From Chara braunii (lineage: Eukaryota > Streptophyta > Charophyceae > Charales > Characeae), in NCBI GenBank assembly GCA_003427395.1, contig BFEA01000083.1:2560865-2602322 (forward strand): a stretch of 41,458 bases of DNA, written 5' to 3'. Made by a program: the position numbers and the translations under genes. Below, piece by piece: positions 31,958-41,458 of the stretch. The notes beneath the pieces are model-generated. The model saw only the letters and a list, made by a program, of their open reading frames with translations, made no database searches and was not told where the DNA came from. Position 1 is the first letter of the stretch, and each line of letters begins with the position of its first letter.

Positions 31958-34407
31958 TCAGTCCAAGGCGGGACCTTTACCTTTCTTGTCACGTTCATAG
32001 GCTCTGACTATGCCGGGAGCGGTTTCTAGGAGTTATGTGTTCGTGAACCGGCGGTCGTCTTCCGGTTCCTGATAAGCAAAACGGACCTTATATTGTTTTT
32101 GGGGACGACCTCTACCTCCTGTTCTGAACACATCCTCATCTACAATGCCTTCAATGTCATAACTTCCATCCATATCTGGGGGGATCATGGATCTTCTCGA
32201 AGGGAACTGTTGACTTGTGACACACTACAACAGCTTTGACGCATGAAACACAGGGTATGTGTGGAGGTGTGCTGGAATCTCAATGCTATAGGACGGTCCA
32301 TCCTCTCCGCCCTTGACTTCTAGAACCGGCCACGGTCCTCTATATGCGGGCAGTAACTTCTGCGAGATGTTTTCCTCAGGTGCAAACTCTTTAGCCTTGA
32401 CCCAGACTAAGTCGCCTACCTGAAACTGCGACGGGCGGCGGTGCTTATTAGCTTCCTGAGGTTTTCAACAATAGTGGCTAGTTCTTTCTCGTGCTGTATT
32501 GCAAACTCCCTGGTACCGGGCGGTAATCTGTGAATCCGATCCCGGTTCAGTCCTTCGAACTGTTGTTGTATGCACTAGCTACCTTAGGCAACATCTCATC
32601 CCAGTTAACCTGATCTGGTTTAATGTACATGCGCATAACTTGTTGTAGGATCTTGTTCGTCTGTTCTGTCTGACCGTTAGTCTCTGGGTGACGGCCAGAT
32701 GACACTAGCAGCTTAGATCCGTAAACTCTCATGAGTTCTTGCCAGTTCTGGCTGGTGAAACGACTATCTCTATCACTAACTATTGACAATGGGATTCCAT
32801 TCTCACTAACCCAAAAGTCAAAAAACTTTTGTATAACTAAGTCCTTACGTGCCTCTGCAAGCAAAGGAACGAAAACTGCATATTTGCTAAAGCGGTCAAC
32901 TACGACCATGACTTGGCTCTTACCATGTCTACTCTTGACTTGGGTGTCCATGAAGTCTATGGACACGGAGTCTCCCGGCTGATCCAGAATAGGCAAGGGT
33001 CTGAGAAGACCTAGGGGCGCGCGTGTAGTAGACTTATTCCTCTGGCACACTTTACAACTGCGGACATACCCTATGCAGTCATTCTTCATCCCTGGCCAGG
33101 TATTCGCACGCATCAGGTTGGCTAATGTCTTTTGCCAACCGAAATGCCCTTCAGTATCGTGGCATTCCCCTAAAATCAAATTGTGGATCACTTCGCTGTT
33201 GGGAACGCACAGGCGGTCAAACACATTAGTCTTCTCAAATAGCAACCCGTCTGTAGTGCGGTAATCTGGTTCAGTCTCTGGGGCCTCTCTAACTCTCTTT
33301 AAGAGGTCGCTATAGATAGGGTCCTGCGCATATGCTTGCCTCACTTTCTCCTGCAGGTCTCTCCCTATATCCAAATAGTGTACTACGGCTCCAAAGTAGT
33401 CTGATCTCCTACTCAGAGCATCCGCAACTACGTTGTATTTGCCCTTTACTGGCTTGATCTCAAAGTCGAATTGGTCTATCTCTGCGGCCCACCTAGTCGA
33501 CTTAGGTGTCATCTTGGCCTGTGTCTTTAACCAACGAAGTGTCTCGTGGTCAAAATACACTTTGAAGTGCCTCCCAAGCAGATAGTGCTTCCAATGGTCT
33601 AAAGCCTGCCTGAGAGCGTAGAGTTCTCTCTCGTACGTGGAGGTAGCNACCTTCTCACAGGGCATCCTCGCTGACATGAACTCTACGGGTCTATAGCCAT
33701 TGTCGTCGTCTTGCTGCAACACGGCGCCTATCCCATACTCACTTGCGTCCGTGGTAACGAGAAATCGCAAGGACGGATCTGCTACTTTGAGGACGGGATA
33801 TTCGATAACGCGCGCTTTAACTTCTTGAGCGCAGACATACAGTCTTTGTCCCATTGCCAGATTGCCTCTTTCTTTAGCAGTCTGCTCAAGGGGGCGGCGA
33901 TAATGGAGAAGTTCCTCACGAACTTCCTATAGTAGTTAGCTAAGCCTAGGAGCGACCGGAACTCTGTCATTGTGCGGGGCGTTGGCCAGTCTCTAATCGA
34001 CGCTATCTTGCTGTCCTCTGGCTTAATGCCATCTCCGTCCAACACGTGGCCCAAGTACAAAACTTGTGTCTTGGCCCACTCACACTTCTTTGCGTTGATC
34101 TTGAAGTAAGCCTCTCGTAGCTTCTCCAAGACCTGCCTCAGATGACCCTGGTGCTCCTGGAGGGTCTTACTAAAAACTAGGATATCATCTAGATAGACTA
34201 CTACAAACTTATCTAACCACAACCTAAACATGTCATTCATACAACGCTGAAAGGTAGCTGGCGTGTTGGTTAGTTCAAAGGGCATCACTATGAACTCATA
34301 GTGCCCGTATCTAGTCCGGAACGCAGTCTTGTACTGGTCATCAGGATGGACTTCTATCTGATGGTATCCGGACTTCAAGTCTATTTTAGAGAAATACTTC
34401 CCTTGCT
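31958..34407 (-). pseudogene. pol: Element E pol: RT C-half, RNase H, integrase, chromodomain-like tail
   Basis: It opens with QGKYFSKIDLKSGYHQ (34407-34365). RT follows with PFELTNTPATFQ and an intact YLDD (about 34190). A frameshift near 33800 leads to RNase H (TTDASEYG, YERELYAL, FDHET), then integrase: ECHDTEGHFGW for the HH, CKVCQRNK for the CC, D (IDFMD), D (SDRDSRF) and E (TNGQTEQ). Then TGA at 32547-32549 and a further frame break. The GPY/F-like LLPAYRGPWPVLEV, TYPVFHASKL and a chromodomain-like tail (YKVRFAYQEPEDDRR, LLETAPGIVRAYERDKKG) are interrupted by TAG and TAA, ending at TGA 31958. RT motifs before QGKYFSK are missing. Confidence 0.88.
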
Positions 34408-35972
34408 ATCCGAAATTCATAGGACGGACCCTTGTCATTCCAGCACTCATGCTCTATCGTGTGGATTCTGACCGGGGGAATTAGTTTCGCGTCTAACCAC
34501 CCCTTTTGGTGATCACTAAAGGCAAATGTCAGATGAAACTCCTGTCACGTCCTTTTGATCAGGAGGGTTTCTTCTTCCGTTAAGAATCCCTCTATTCCTA
34601 TCTTCATTGTATCAGCTACCTCATCTGGTATCCGATGCCCTTCCGTTGCTCGCCTTTCTCGGATCACTTAGAGAACTTCTTCCTCCTTTCCATGACCTCT
34701 TCCTTGGAGGTCTCTAGCAGAATGGAGACTGGCTTAGCTTTCTTCCCTACTGGCTTGTACTTTCGAACACTTCCTTCAGGGATCTTTCTCCTAAAAAATT
34801 AACGGTCGGGGCTACTCCAGTTGCCTCCGCGACCCGTGGTTGAATACTGACTATTTTCCCATTCAGACAATACCCCTTTTGTACTTCCCCTTCAAACTTG
34901 GCCAACGCCGTCGGATTCACCCCTACTTTGTGATACCTGATAGCTTTGATGAGTTGCAATACGTCGGGGATCTCGAGTGCGATTTCCGGTACCTCCTTCC
35001 GCACTTCTTTCCGTCTTGGCAGGCTGGCTCCGAGTTCGACTTCTGATTCCCTTTCTGCCACCATAACACCTAAGACTTCGTCCTCCTGTCTTCTCTTCTT
35101 CTGGGGCAGGCCCATCTTGATCCATTCTTTCTTACTGAATGCCTCCTCAATCATAATTTCTACCCTTTCTCTCATACCCTTCATTCGCGCAAAAGCCCCT
35201 TTCCGTGCGCTATCTTCGAACGATGGCGACCACGTTGCTAACTTCCCCTTCAGAGGGTCTCCTCCCGTCCCAAGGAGTCGGAGAAGCTCCCGCGGCTGGT
35301 CACTGGGTCCTCTATGTCTACCATGTACGTGCCATCGTGCAGGTGCATGCCTATCATTTCTACGTTGGCGCACCATAGTCTCCCGATGATTATGTCGTGG
35401 TCCATTTCCTCCATTACGGTCATCCGTTGAAACGACCAAATCGACTCCCTGATTCCTGCCTTGACCGCACATTTCATGACATACCCAGCGAACGGAATTT
35501 CCCCACCGGCTCCCCGGATGCTCCCTGTTACTTCCTTATTTACTGTAGAACCCGTGATTGTTGCGGTCTCTTCTTATGAGAGTGATTTCCGCTCCCCCAT
35601 CTACTAATGCGTTGGTATGATGAGTCCCGATCTGGATTTTCAACTTTCCTACGGGTAGTGCATGGAAGCTAAGCTTCGTTCCGGTGGTGCCCTCATGACC
35701 TCGCCACCTTCTCGGTCTGGCAAACTCAGGTTTTTCTAAATCCTCCAAATCCCCGTGACTCCTTTGAAGGTTAACGACTTCTTGCGGAGCTTCCTCCTCC
35801 CTTTCCTCTTTTCTGGTGATTCGGGGTTTTCGTTTATCTCTATTCGCCGCCGAGTCAACAGTTGTCTAAGCCCTTTGAGCAACCTAGGGCTGGCGACACC
35901 ATGGTTCCTAGTAATTTGCTAAGGGTGTCATCGATCTCGGGCATGGTTAAAATCGGGATTTGAGACCTAAAC
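34408..35972 (-). pseudogene. Element E protease and PR-RT linker region, degenerate
   Basis: An aspartic protease-like segment at 35748-35536 reads GKLKIQIGTHHTNALVDGGAEITLI; the motif is D-G-G rather than D-S/T-G. Downstream is a charged linker (35472-34747), with EDSARKGAFARMKGMRERVE and later LGERSLKEVFEST. In another frame near 34500-34440 a WLDAKLIPPVRIHTIEHECW-like stretch resembles the segment that precedes RT in some Ty3/gypsy elements. At 34407 this joins RT in the middle, so roughly 100 or more RT residues are deleted. Confidence 0.65.
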
Positions 35973-35978
35973 TTTTTC

Positions 35979-37964
35979 TTAGCAGCGGTGACCTTGTCTG
36001 TAGGCTCCTCCTCTTCCCCTTGGCTTCCCATAAACCTTCTCTGGTTCCTTGGCCTCGGGCTCTGCCTGGAGCGCGGAGCCTCCAGCAACCTCCTCCATCA
36101 CGGTGTCACGGATAATCCTTCTCCCAGTCGTCCCTAGCCGAGTAGTCGCGTTCACCCTATCACGTCCGTCACTTTCCAAAATGAAGTTGACCTGCGGCCC
36201 GCGGCCCCGAAGTTGGTCCCAGATGATATCGGCCACCGGCTTAGCTTCTACTGCTGCTATTTCTAACCCATTAAGCATGATAATGGCGCGCCGGATTCCC
36301 CCTGGCGAGTTCCAATTCACCCATTCTCCCTGTGGTCGGAATATCTCTCCCTTTAGTGATCTAGTACATCTCCTTTTTAATATATTGTGGTTGAGCTTTG
36401 GACATGCGCGCACAAAATGCCCTACCGCTTTGCAGTATTTGCATTGCTCATTAGCGGGATCTCTCCGTCCGAATCCTTGGTTGGCCACTTCTGCCGGGAC
36501 TACGACTTTCTGGGAGGCAGGGCGGGTCGGGATACTTGCGCCTGCATAACCATCAATGCGTTCTCCACCCTTTCAATCTTATTGTCGACTCCATGCACGC
36601 GTTCATGTAGACTTTCAATCCCCCTTTTTACCTTGTCGCTTGTCCTACTGGTCAGATCTATGACGTCCCCTTCCTTAAGCAAGGCTAATGTCTCGGTCAC
36701 TGCTGTCTTCTCGGCCAAAATCGTTACCGTGCTAAAATCAACATCCCTGGTGTTTACAAACTTGCTCGTGTGCTGGTAAGCCGACAGGATCTTGTCCTTG
36801 TCGAACTCGGAGAACTGCCTGAGGAAGTATTTGCTCATTATCCGGTTCGTAACCCCGGGGATCCTTAGTGCTACCAGGGTAAATTCCCGGAGGAAGTCAT
36901 TGTACGTTGCGAAGTTCTTCCTTTGAACCGCCGCTAAATCGGCCTCTGTTGCCATTTTCTCTGTCGCCAGATATTTTCTCATCATTACATCTCGGGTTTC
37001 CTTCCAGGATCGACTCGCGACTACGATCGCCATTATGTCTCGCTCTAGGCTCAACGACACATGCTACCCTAGGTGGTCCATCTTTTCTTCTTCGGTTCAT
37101 TTTAACAACGCAGTCAGGTTTTCGTAATTTATTAGGAACTTTGTGATGTTTGCCCCGTCGAATGTCAACTTTTTCTTAGCGTCTGCTAGGTAGCCTTGGT
37201 TTTTGTTTAGCGCTCGCGCGAGGGACGATACTATCTTCCTGAGGCCGCCTTCAGAGCTACTGGCCTCGCCCGTCGTACTAGTATCCCGCCCTTCCTTGTC
37301 GGCCTTCTGTCCTTCCCTAGTCTTTGCAGTCCGTTCTGGGTCGAACCATCCCAACACCCTTTCCCTAAGGCTCCAGAGCCCTTCACATCCTCGCATTACT
37401 GTCGGCGTGGCCGGCAGGCGGCTAGCCCTGCTATCTATGGCTAGCGGATTCGTAGCTTTCTCTGTTTCCATCCCTGGGGAGTTCTCTCTCTTTTTCCTCC
37501 TCGTGCTCGGTGTCCCTCCACGGTCACTACCCTTATCCCCTTGCCCAATTCTGCCTCGGCCGACTTTCCGTTCGTCCCGTGATTCTTCCTGCAGGGGGCC
37601 CTCCTCGTTCCCAGTCATCATTTCCTTAATCAATCTTGCCTTGTACTTTGCGGTTCTTTTTTCTATTTCCGCTAGTTTGCGTTTTGCATCCATGACCCTC
37701 ACTTTCTTAGACACAGCTCCTTCTGAATTCCGGGGTTTTGTTTATTGTTTTTATTTCTACCCTTCTTGGTCTCCTGGATCCCTTGCTTGCTTCCCCCGAC
37801 TTTCCCCGAGCTTTCCCCTTAGGAGATTTCCTTCCGGTTCCCCTTGGTACCATTCGGATTTATCGATTCTCTGTCTTCTGCCCCTCTTCGCTTTGTACGG
37901 CACTACCTCCTAAGCCTGATCCTCCCTCGCTCCTACGAGTACCCGTATCATCTTCTGTCGCCAT
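35979..37964 (-). pseudogene. gag: Element E gag with CCHC zinc knuckle, degenerate
   Basis: ATG 37964 opens an acidic start (MATEDDTG), soon broken by TAA and frameshifts. From 37714 a Lys/Arg/Glu-rich region leads to KKLTFDGANITKFL (about 37165-37125), the capsid N-terminal signature of many Ty3/gypsy gags. It continues, through an in-frame TGA and TAG, into SLSLERDIMAIV and LRIPGVTNRIMSKYFLRQF. A leucine-spaced helix follows (about 36640-36560). After a one-base frameshift near 36490 comes the zinc knuckle CKYCKAVGHFVRAC (36443-36402), a full CX2CX4HX4C. It is a pseudogene, but every gag part is recognisable. Confidence 0.82.
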
Positions 37965-38187
37965 TTTGCTTAGTTCTGCATAAACCAGAGAATACCCCAG
38001 GATACAAGCAGCGCGAGGCATTTAGGTTCCATAGGTTCTGGTTTCGTCGGTTTATCTTATTCGGATAGCAACCTTCTCCCCATTTTTGTTTTCTGATTGC
38101 TCCCCTAATAAGAAGGAGCCGCGACCGGCCCTGCTGCCCTATTGAGCCAAGGAACGTGGCTTAGTTCCCCCTATGACAGACTCGTTT
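37965..38187 (-). other. Leader of element E
   Basis: About 220 bp between the PBS-like site and the gag ATG. No gene is seen. Confidence 0.6.
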
Positions 38188-38198
38188 ACAGCGCCCCA
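38188..38198 (-). other. Possible primer-binding site of element E
   Basis: On the minus strand TGGGGCGCTGT, four bases after a CACGACA terminus. It has the form of a PBS (TGG + GC-rich) but is not the initiator-tRNA type. I cannot name the tRNA. Confidence 0.4.
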
Positions 38199-38394
38199 AT
38201 TTTGTCGTGCCGGGCGCGTAGGAGTCCTGGTTGGGCATCCCGTTAGGAGAAGTTCCCGAGCAGTATTCCCTTCTCAACTTCTAGAGTCATGACAACCATT
38301 ACGAGTCCACCCTTCCCCTTATCCCGTAGCGGTTTTTGATCGTCCGGGTCCGAAGGTCCTTCCCTATTTCCATTGGTGAGCCCCTGTATGTAGC

Positions 38395-38405
38395 GGAATA
38401 TACTC
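38395..38405 (-). promoter_or_regulatory. TATA-like box in the candidate E LTR
   Basis: GAGTATATTCC on the minus strand, about 200 bp before the PBS-like site and 430 bp before gag. Its position suits a U3/R boundary. Weak evidence alone. Confidence 0.3.
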
Positions 38406-38434
38406 GATTTGCCCTATTGGCTTGCCTCCGGGTG

Positions 38435-39229
38435 TTAGTCCCGCTCTCGTCCTCGGGGCCCTTTCGGTTTGGTAGGTTCCTCGAACAGTTGAGCCACCCC
38501 CGCTAGGTAACTCTCTCCTATCTCGATTTCCCTTCGAATTATATGCTCGTATTCCGCCCAGGCTAACCGTGGCAACCCAAATATCAAGATATTAACAACT
38601 TCCAGCAATTCATGGGCCTGGTTTCCCCAGAACGGCCCATGCTCCACAACAACGTCATAAAACATCCCGATAGTTTGATGGGGGAAGTGATTTACCCAGA
38701 TTATTGTGCTTGCAAGGCTTCCGAAGCGAAGGTCTATCATGAATCGGGGGACCCGACATCTCAGCGGGGTTGTCGGTGCCCTGAACTCCCTCCAGCTCCC
38801 CATTTCCACCCTGATGAGTAAACCCACGTTCCTCCTACCCCTGATTGATTGGCCTATTCGTGTCAACGCTCGGGCGGCCATTCGAAAGACTGGGGCCAAC
38901 TCGTGGCCTTGTGCTATTCCTGTCCCCAGCAAGTGCCAGCCGGTCTCGGGTAGATACAAGGCCCCGGTTACTTCTAGATTGGAAAACAAATCATCCCCAG
39001 GTCCTCAGTTGAATCTCATCCCCGTCCACCGACATTCCACCATCATGAAGGCACTGTCCCTTCCCAAGATCACGGCCTGCCATTCCACGTCGAATCCCCG
39101 AAAGTCGCAACTTGACGGAAGGGACACTTCCCATCCTCTGCCATTATTCCAGGTCGGGCCGGGGTACCGGGGTTGGCGTACTGTTCGTACATGTCATGCC
39201 GCCATTGTTGTTTTGGTGATTTCCTGCAT
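38435..39229 (-). pseudogene. U1: paralogous frame of unknown family
   Basis: From ATG 39229, 264 codons with in-frame TGA at 39196-39194 and 39007-39005. The last 184 codons are open. It aligns with U2: LPSSCDFRG / LPMDCIFKG; ETGWHLLGTGIAQGHE / ENGWHLFCTMIATGHD; GSWREFRAP / GGWKELKPP; VPRFMIDLRFG / VPEFVAEWFGG; FYDVVVEHGPFWGNQAHELLEV / FYNTSLKYGPFYGDKAWEILTI; and an ESYLAGVAQLF / PSYVDAVFKLF end. There is no signal peptide and no membrane segment. I do not recognise the family. It lies directly before the R/U5-like part of element E. Confidence 0.6.
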
Positions 39230-39405
39230 AGCCCACTGAGAGGATTATGGCCAGCTCTTCAGCAACTGCCCATCCTCGTACTGTTTCCCTTCTTGTTCAA
39301 GTCCTTGTTCTTCTTTTCTGCCCCGCGATCCACACTAGCGTCCGTAGTGGCCGGACGTCTCGCTTGTTCTTATTCTCCTAGCGTGCCCTGCTAATCTACC
39401 GTTCA

Positions 39406-39417
39406 CGCCCCCCTTAG
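39406..39417 (-). other. Polypurine-tract-like sequence
   Basis: On the minus strand CTAAGGGGGGCG followed by TGAACGG. It has the form of the PPT of A/B (CTAAGGGGGATGGAA before TG). It separates U2 from U1. Confidence 0.4.
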
Positions 39418-39472
39418 TTTACATGTCCTTTCCACACTTTGATTTCCCCACGATGTCCGATTCCCTGGCCTT

Positions 39473-40228
39473 TCATTCGAACCACAGTACTTTGAACAAC
39501 TTGAAAACAGCATCGACGTAGGATGGGGCGGCTGCCGCCTCCCGGCTAACTATAGCGTCCCAGGCTGCCGCGTCTACCTCTAGGCGGTCATACTTACCTA
39601 TTCTCAGGATGGTGAGAATTTCCCAGGCTTTATCACCGTAGAAGGGCCCGTATTTCAACGAGGTGTTATAAAATTCCTCAGTCAACCAGACACATTCTAT
39701 ATGTGTTTCTTTCATGGAGTCGGCCACTTCTAAGATGTGATCGAAACCCCCAAACCATTCGGCCACGAACTCAGGCACCCAAGCCGTTGTTCGCAGGCCG
39801 GGAGGCTTGAGTTCCTTCCATCCCCCCATCACAACTCTACTACTGACTTCGTCCCATCCTTCGTTGGCAAACCTCTCGCCCTCCTTTCGGGTTCGGCCCT
39901 CCACATTCCCTAGAAGCCACATTGGATCATGTCCCGTCGCTATCATAGTGCAGAATAGGTGCCACCCGTTTTCGGAAAGAACGACCGTCCCGATTGATTG
40001 CACTTTGCCTTCCGCTATCTCATCCCAGCCTTTCTCTTCCCTTATTGGGTTCCAAATCCGCTCTATCCATACGTATGACAATCCCGGGGCAATTTCAAAC
40101 CCGACCCAGCCGCAAGTGGTCCCTCTGCATTCGTTTTCTGCTGGTATAGGCATTTCTATTCCCCCTCTGAGTCGCCTTGGTTCCCATCCCTTGAAAATGC
40201 AGTCCATCGGCAATTCCTCTCTAGTCAT
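39473..40228 (-). CDS. U2: intact frame of unknown family
   Basis: 251 codons from ATG 40228, uninterrupted, in a region where all else is broken. The start is supported by the LPMDC / LPSSC match to U1 a few residues later. Features: a Trp-rich N-terminal half (WVGFEIAPGLSYVWIERIW); GWHLF at residues 88-92; ATGHD; YGPFYG at 193-198, followed by a helix (KAWEILTIL), an acidic/aromatic stretch and a C-terminal SYVDAVFKLFKVLW. No transmembrane segment, zinc finger or catalytic motif is apparent. Its start follows the U3 stop by about 55 bases, as in a tandem or polycistronic layout. The function is unknown. Confidence 0.6.
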   Translation of the reverse strand: MTREELPMDCIFKGWEPRRLRGGIEMPIPAENECRGTTCGWVGFEIAPGLSYVWIERIWNPIREEKGWDEIAEGKVQSIGTVVLSENGWHLFCTMIATGHDPMWLLGNVEGRTRKEGERFANEGWDEVSSRVVMGGWKELKPPGLRTTAWVPEFVAEWFGGFDHILEVADSMKETHIECVWLTEEFYNTSLKYGPFYGDKAWEILTILRIGKYDRLEVDAAAWDAIVSREAAAAPSYVDAVFKLFKVLWFE

Positions 40229-40284
40229 CCTTTCCCTTCTTGCACAATGCCAGGCCACTCGGTCTCCCTAAGTAAGTCCCCACC

Positions 40285-40972
40285 TTAGAAGTCCCAGTCC
40301 TCTATCTCATCCCCTTCGTCCTCATCGTTGTAGAACAGTTCCTTAACACCTTCCTGGAACGTCTCTCCTACCGCCACATTTTTGTAGACTATCCCCCAAT
40401 GCACGGAGCTAGGGACAAAGACATTGTCTATGCTAAAGCAGTTCAGCACCTCGGCCAGCTCCTCCGCCCAATTCCCTTCAAACGGCCCCATTTCTACCGA
40501 CAACCGGAAGAAGTCCTGCCTTGCGCATTGGTATAGTACGAGGGTCGTCATGGACTGTCATATTCGTACTAGCCTGCTGCGGGTTCCAAAGACCGCATCC
40601 ACCAGAAAGGGAGGCAACACACATCGCATGGTTCTGATGGGTCGCCTCATGCTTCCTCTATCCCTGAGTTCCACTCGCACATCTACCCTTTCCATTTCCA
40701 TTTCCGCCCGCCGACATGCAGCCCATACAACCTCCCTCTCTGCCTTCCTAAACAATTCGTCTGGCGTGGTCCCTAGCACCAAATCTATGACCATAGCGTT
40801 TTCCCCCTTTTGGGATAGGTAGACCCACCCTCGGGCTTCCACCGTCCCTCGGAACTCCAAGGAACGCGTCCTCTTCTTCCAGCATTACGGTTTGATATGA
40901 TGGCTCAAGATCTGTCTACGTCCCATCTTCCGGGATAACGACCGACACCCCATCCCTTACATCTACTGGCAT
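40285..40972 (-). pseudogene. U3: third paralogous frame, broken
   Basis: The likely start is ATG 40972 (MPVDVRDGVSVVIPEDG), then TAG. A frameshift near 40861 follows, and one frame runs from FRGTVEARGWVYLSQKGENA to RSRLVRI. TGA at 40560-40558 stands where U1 has Trp. It then continues to DFFRLSVEMGPFEGNWAEELAEVLNC and ETFQEGVKELF. It aligns with U1 and U2 over the whole length, but is more compact in the middle. It ends in an acidic tail (DEDEGDEIEDWDF). Unknown family. Confidence 0.5.
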
Positions 40973-41458
40973 TTTTGGACCGCTGGTATAGATCGGGGAT
41001 AACAACCACCGCACCATCTTGTTTCGAGCACCTGACCCCTGTTTCCATAAGAGAGTACCAAACGACCCTTCTGGTCAGGTCAACCCACGTCCTAGATGAG
41101 AATTATTTCAGACCCCTCGTCAAGGTCTCCTTAATTTACATCCCCATTCCCAAGTACCTCCTTCCCATTGTATCCTCGGTCGGCCATTCACTACCCAACA
41201 TTCTTTCTCTTGGTTCCATTCCGACTGACCTCCATCCTCCTTCCTTCCGATCATCTCTCACTCATGTAGAGTCATACCCAGTTCAACAGTTCAACCTCAA
41301 TCAAACTTTACAGAGGAGGAATACATAGAAAAAAAATCAGGCAGTCTCACATACGTTCGGTCATCTCCTCACCGCCCTACCCCAATGTGGTCTCTCCGCT
41401 GGTACTTTCAACAGAGTTTTATCCCATACCTCAAGCGCAGCTCAACCGTCGCGAGCGC
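40973..41458. other. Unassigned right edge
   Basis: There is no clear gene. On the minus strand near 41020-40990 a KQDGAVVVIPDLY phrase echoes VRDGVSVVIPEDG at the start of U3, so part of a further unit or an internal repeat may be present. The window ends before this can be judged. Confidence 0.35.

Larger units (their letters stand above)
31958..38202 (-). mobile_element. Element E: degenerate Ty3/gypsy retrotransposon, third family
   Basis: On the minus strand: PBS-like site (38198), leader, gag (37964 onward), zinc knuckle, protease, a linker region, RT lacking its N-terminal half, RNase H, integrase, GPY/F-like block, chromodomain-like tail ending at 31958. The protein wording differs clearly from A/B and C. 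Several frameshifts and stops make it non-functional. Its 3' LTR could not be matched. Confidence 0.88.
38203..39405 (-). repeat. Candidate 5' LTR of element E (contains frame U1)
   Basis: On the minus strand it begins TGAACGGTAG directly after a PPT-like tract and ends GGCACGACA just before the PBS-like site, so it has TG...CA ends and 1.2 kb length, like the other LTRs here. A TATA-like GAGTATATTCC lies at 38405-38395. No second copy was found in the window, and two thirds of it is occupied by the U1 frame, which is unusual. An alternative start after another purine tract (38310-38325) would give an LTR of only about 100 bp. Confidence 0.35.

Noticed and set aside
37203-38068. Long plus-strand frames over the gag of E
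   Set aside because: They are antisense shadows of the gag frame, rich in Ser/Pro/Leu as expected for the complement of a Lys/Glu/Arg-rich gene.
38310-38325. Purine tract as the true PPT of element E
   Set aside because: It would leave an LTR of about 100 bp without the TATA-like box; kept only as an alternative.

Overview
The window is eukaryotic repeat-rich DNA. It is almost entirely a stack of decayed Ty3/gypsy (Metaviridae-type) LTR retrotransposons, and no intact cellular gene could be recognised. The primer-binding sites of two elements match the initiator Met-tRNA 3' end used by plant-lineage retroelements (TGGTATCAGAG...). The polyproteins end in a chromodomain-like tail, and their wording resembles polyproteins I remember from the charophyte alga Chara. 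My best guess is therefore a streptophyte alga such as Chara; this is recollection and inference, not a database result.

Layout. 1-1289: unassigned, with a hairpin cluster and a (TG)n microsatellite. 1290-9010: element A (+), a dead Ty3/gypsy copy with a 5'-truncated left LTR and a right LTR that breaks off at a T-run. 9011-11015: a mosaic of two interspersed repeat modules, then AT-rich DNA. 11016-19715: element B (-), same family as A, with both LTRs, PBS, PPT and a 4-bp CAAA target duplication. 19720-20184: unassigned. 20185-20327: an LTR scrap of the A/B family, cut by element C. 20328-29452: element C (-), a different chromodomain Ty3/gypsy family with two LTRs, PBS, PPT, gag with a zinc knuckle, and a gag/pol overlap carrying a -1 frameshift heptamer. 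29453-31108: element D (-), the 3' end of a second C-family copy that shares C's right LTR. Both C and D carry a 90-bp minisatellite between integrase and chromodomain; D's array contains an N gap. 31109-31957: unassigned. 31958-38202: element E (-), a third family with gag, protease and an RT missing its N-terminal half. 38203-41458: a candidate E-family LTR and three tandem paralogous reading frames (U1, U2, U3) of a family I do not recognise.

How it fits together. A to E each carry gag (capsid/nucleocapsid) and pol (protease, reverse transcriptase, RNase H, integrase, chromodomain-like tail), or fragments of these. Every pol is broken by stops, frameshifts or deletions. Many stops read as C-to-T or G-to-A changes (CAG to TAG, TGG to TAG/TGA), as expected for methylated, silenced DNA.

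The most unusual content is the U1-U3 family beside E, conserved as protein while diverged as DNA. Next are the in-pol minisatellite, the GGGAAAT frameshift site of C, and the LTR-sharing C/D tandem.
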